This document shows, one piece after another, positions 31,093-32,554 of a DNA stretch of 32,554 nt (the stretch's first letter is position 1; the number at the start of each line of letters is the position of its first letter). The position numbers were made by a program, and so were the translations under genes. Below the pieces are notes generated by a model, which was given only the letters and a program-made list of their open reading frames with translations, ran no database searches and had not been told where the DNA came from. The DNA is taken from the NCBI RefSeq assembly GCF_001531445.1, contig NZ_LQYA01000054.1, positions 1 to 32,554 on the forward strand, given 5' to 3'. The DNA is from Sporosarcina koreensis (GTDB taxonomy: Bacteria > Bacillota > Bacilli > Bacillales_A > Planococcaceae).

Positions 31093-31239
31093 GAACGAGA
31101 ACTTATTAGCGAGGAATGAGAAGTCTAAGTGCGTGAACAAGAACTTATCGTCGATGGACGAGTAGTCTAAAAGTGTAAACGAGAACTCATCATCTATGAA
31201 TGAGAACTCCGAGCGTGTAAATGGGAACATTTGCGCTCG
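31093..31239. repeat. Seven degenerate 21-nt tandem repeats
   Basis: Units start at 31093, 31114, 31135, 31156, 31177, 31198 and 31219, with the core GAAYGAGAACTYAT followed by a variable 7-nt part. Odd units 1, 3 and 5 are more alike, giving a 42-nt higher-order period. On the minus strand an open frame (31042-31263) reads the array as heptads such as FSFIDDE, FSFTLLD, YSSIDDK and FLFTHLD, but it has no evident ribosome site and I do not call it a gene. The array fills most of the gap between the lipoprotein terminator and the MaoC-like gene. Confidence 0.75.
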
Positions 31240-31287
31240 AAGTAAGGCGCCTTCTCGATCCATTCTTTCAGGACACTCCCTTACTAT

Positions 31288-31665
31288 TCAAAGAATCACG
31301 CCAGCGAAACTGCCTGTCAATACTTCTTTCCCATTTTGATTCATGCACATGAAAGATGCCTTGATAGATGTCCGATTATTTTCCTGTTTTTCAAAAACAT
31401 CTATCGTCACATTGCAAATAATCGTATCTCCTGTGAAAACCGGTCGCAAAAACTCGAAATTCATAGTCCGAGCAAGCACATTTTGTTCTCCTCCGATCTT
31501 AGTCGGTAATGTGGCAGTCAACAAACCTTGAATGACTAGCCTCCCTTGTTCGTCCGGCGTTACATGGTGGGTTCCTTCATCCCAAGATACTTTCGTAAAT
31601 AATTCCACATCTTCTTCAGTGAAAGTCCGTTCGAATGAAATGACATCTCCTACTTTTAAGTTCAT
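31288..31665 (-). CDS. MaoC-like hot-dog-fold protein
   Basis: 125 residues with a single hot-dog domain: KVGDVISFERTFTEEDVELF at the N-terminus, the hydratase-type active-site stretch with Asp29 and His33/His34 (WDEGTHHV), and NFEFLRPVFTGDTI. The domain is that of (R)-specific enoyl-CoA hydratases and related dehydratases. The usual SGDxNPxH motif is altered to SWDEGTHH but keeps the Asp-x4-His spacing. It follows the SDR gene by 11 bp, suggesting a shared lipid or ketone pathway. The exact substrate is unknown. Confidence 0.78.
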   Translation of the reverse strand: MNLKVGDVISFERTFTEEDVELFTKVSWDEGTHHVTPDEQGRLVIQGLLTATLPTKIGGEQNVLARTMNFEFLRPVFTGDTIICNVTIDVFEKQENNRTSIKASFMCMNQNGKEVLTGSFAGVIL

Positions 31666-31676
31666 ACTTAATCCCC

Positions 31677-32435
31677 TTATTTCTTTATGAAATACTTGCG
31701 ACCCACTTTTTCAACTAGGCCTGGTGCAATCCCGTACAGTTTGCTTGTGAGCCCCATAATGCCCGGCAGATTGATTTCGCGAACAGGTTTTTCGATCGTT
31801 TGAACGATCGCATCTGCAACAGTGCCGACTTGCAACAGCTGCTTGCCGAGCGAAGAACGATAGTTTCCCGTTCTGTCCGCCCCGTCTATGAATGGCGTGT
31901 CAATCGGACCTGGATGAACTATGGAAACATGAATGCCGAAAGGGGCGACTTCCATGCGCAGCGCGTTCGTATAACCGATTAATGCATGCTTTGATGCTGC
32001 ATATACCGAAGCTTTTGGTGTTGCTACTTTTCCTGCTTGAGAACCAATGTAAATGAGATGCCCTTTCCGTTGTTCCAACATTTGTGGAAGGACGTGTTTC
32101 GTCAGTTCAACCGGTGCAATGAAATTTGTATCTATCATTGATCGGATCGCGTTCTCGGAAAGTAGATGTGCAGCTTCAAAATACCCCACTCCAGCTGAAA
32201 AAATAACGATATCCAAGGAGCCCGTCTGCTCCAATAGATTTTCCGTCTCGTCCTTATTCGTAATATCCGCTGGAATGGCAACAGCCCCTTCATTTTGCAA
32301 TTCCCAAAGTTTGTCTGGTGCTCTTCCTGTTGCATAAACCATGTACCGGTCGGTATTGGATAATAGTCGCATCGCCGTTGCATAGCCGACACCACTCGTT
32401 GCCCCTGTCACTAAAACTGTCTTACGATTGTTCAT
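31677..32435 (-). CDS. Short-chain dehydrogenase/reductase (SDR)
   Basis: 252 residues with a classical SDR layout: dinucleotide-binding TGATSGVG (10-17), Asn104, catalytic Ser132, Tyr145 and Lys149 (YAASK), and the PGPIDTPF segment after the fold's sixth strand. Arg38 after the second strand (ATGRAP) favours NADP(H). The end (GLVEKVGRKYFIKK) is hydrophobic-basic and may associate with membrane. It starts inside the end of the upstream gene (14-bp overlap), so the two are coupled, and is followed by the MaoC-like gene. Confidence 0.88.
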   Translation of the reverse strand: MNNRKTVLVTGATSGVGYATAMRLLSNTDRYMVYATGRAPDKLWELQNEGAVAIPADITNKDETENLLEQTGSLDIVIFSAGVGYFEAAHLLSENAIRSMIDTNFIAPVELTKHVLPQMLEQRKGHLIYIGSQAGKVATPKASVYAASKHALIGYTNALRMEVAPFGIHVSIVHPGPIDTPFIDGADRTGNYRSSLGKQLLQVGTVADAIVQTIEKPVREINLPGIMGLTSKLYGIAPGLVEKVGRKYFIKK

Positions 32436-32554
32436 AATTCAAAATTCCACCTTCTCCAACCGTTTCTCGTACAAGTCCTTTTGATACTAAATAATCCGTT
32501 TGTCCGATTGTCTCAGAAAGTGTCAGACCAAGTTCTTTTTCATAGGCGGTTGGG
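32422..32554 (-). CDS. C-terminal fragment of an upstream gene, cut by the window
   Basis: 43 residues are visible, from PTAYEKELGLTLSETIGQTD to YEQS and TAA. The frame is different from that of the SDR gene and overlaps its first 14 bases. The helix-turn-helix-like pattern (SETIGQTDYLVSKGLV) resembles the C-terminal winged helix of some MBL-fold hydrolases, but too little is present to name it. It shows that the SDR and MaoC-like genes belong to a longer operon. Confidence 0.6.
   Translation of the reverse strand, partial: PTAYEKELGLTLSETIGQTDYLVSKGLVRETVGEGGILNYEQS

Noticed and set aside
31042..31263. 73-codon minus-strand frame over the 21-nt repeats
   Set aside because: No ribosome site and openness explained by a repeat length divisible by three; listed as a repeat instead.

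Overview
The window looks like a chromosomal segment of a low-to-moderate GC, endospore-forming Bacillales bacterium. Placement near Sporosarcina or other Planococcaceae is inference from gene content and protein style. Supporting genes are an alpha/beta-type small acid-soluble spore protein, a possible gamma-type spore protein, YunC, YxcD/DUF2653, DUF1540 and DUF948 proteins, a VanW gene, an LCP cell-wall ligase and a Gram-positive opp operon. Consensus sigma-A promoters, strong Shine-Dalgarno sites and frequent TTG starts are seen throughout. No tRNA, rRNA, CRISPR array, intact insertion sequence or prophage gene was found.

Layout. 1-5963: oligopeptide ABC transporter oppA-B-C-D-F on the minus strand, with a promoter before oppA and an intrinsic terminator between oppA and oppB. 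6092-8533: a small membrane protein, then four DUF948 genes in two pairs converging on one bidirectional terminator. 8589-9650: Ca2+/H+ antiporter. 9742-10366: promoter, about 250 nt of structured untranslated RNA ending in an intrinsic terminator, then an 86-residue protein. 10539-13272: Asn-rich protein with a forespore-type promoter candidate, yunC, membrane-anchored trypsin-like protease, DUF1540, a Gly-rich membrane protein and a YxcD protein. 13337-14132: vanW broken by a short deletion. 14268-16400 (minus): sigma-A promoter, yybP-ykoY manganese riboswitch, two successive terminator hairpins, protein-kinase-like gene, EcsC gene and a hypothetical gene.

16558-22920: LCP ligase, YitT, a small membrane protein, an MFS transporter, a GNAT acetyltransferase, an OsmC protein, a DUF4309-like lipoprotein and a DUF5698/DUF2179 membrane protein, mostly single transcription units. 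23014-27567: a BCCT transporter and a CocE/NonD-type hydrolase in one operon, divergent from a TetR regulator, with tandem 17-bp repeats between them. 27600-29809: DUF2785 gene behind a divergent HPr-kinase-like gene, then an alpha/beta SASP. 29863-30236: a broken-looking ORF. 30303-31004: lipoprotein. 31093-31239: seven degenerate 21-nt tandem repeats. 31288-32554 (minus): MaoC-like protein, SDR and the C-terminal end of a third gene running off the window.

The items most worth following are the manganese riboswitch placed before a kinase-like gene, the uncharacterised leader RNA at 9777-10028, the HPr-kinase paralogue operon, the BCCT/hydrolase/TetR cassette with an altered substrate box, the Asn-rich spore-protein candidate, and the 21-nt repeat array.
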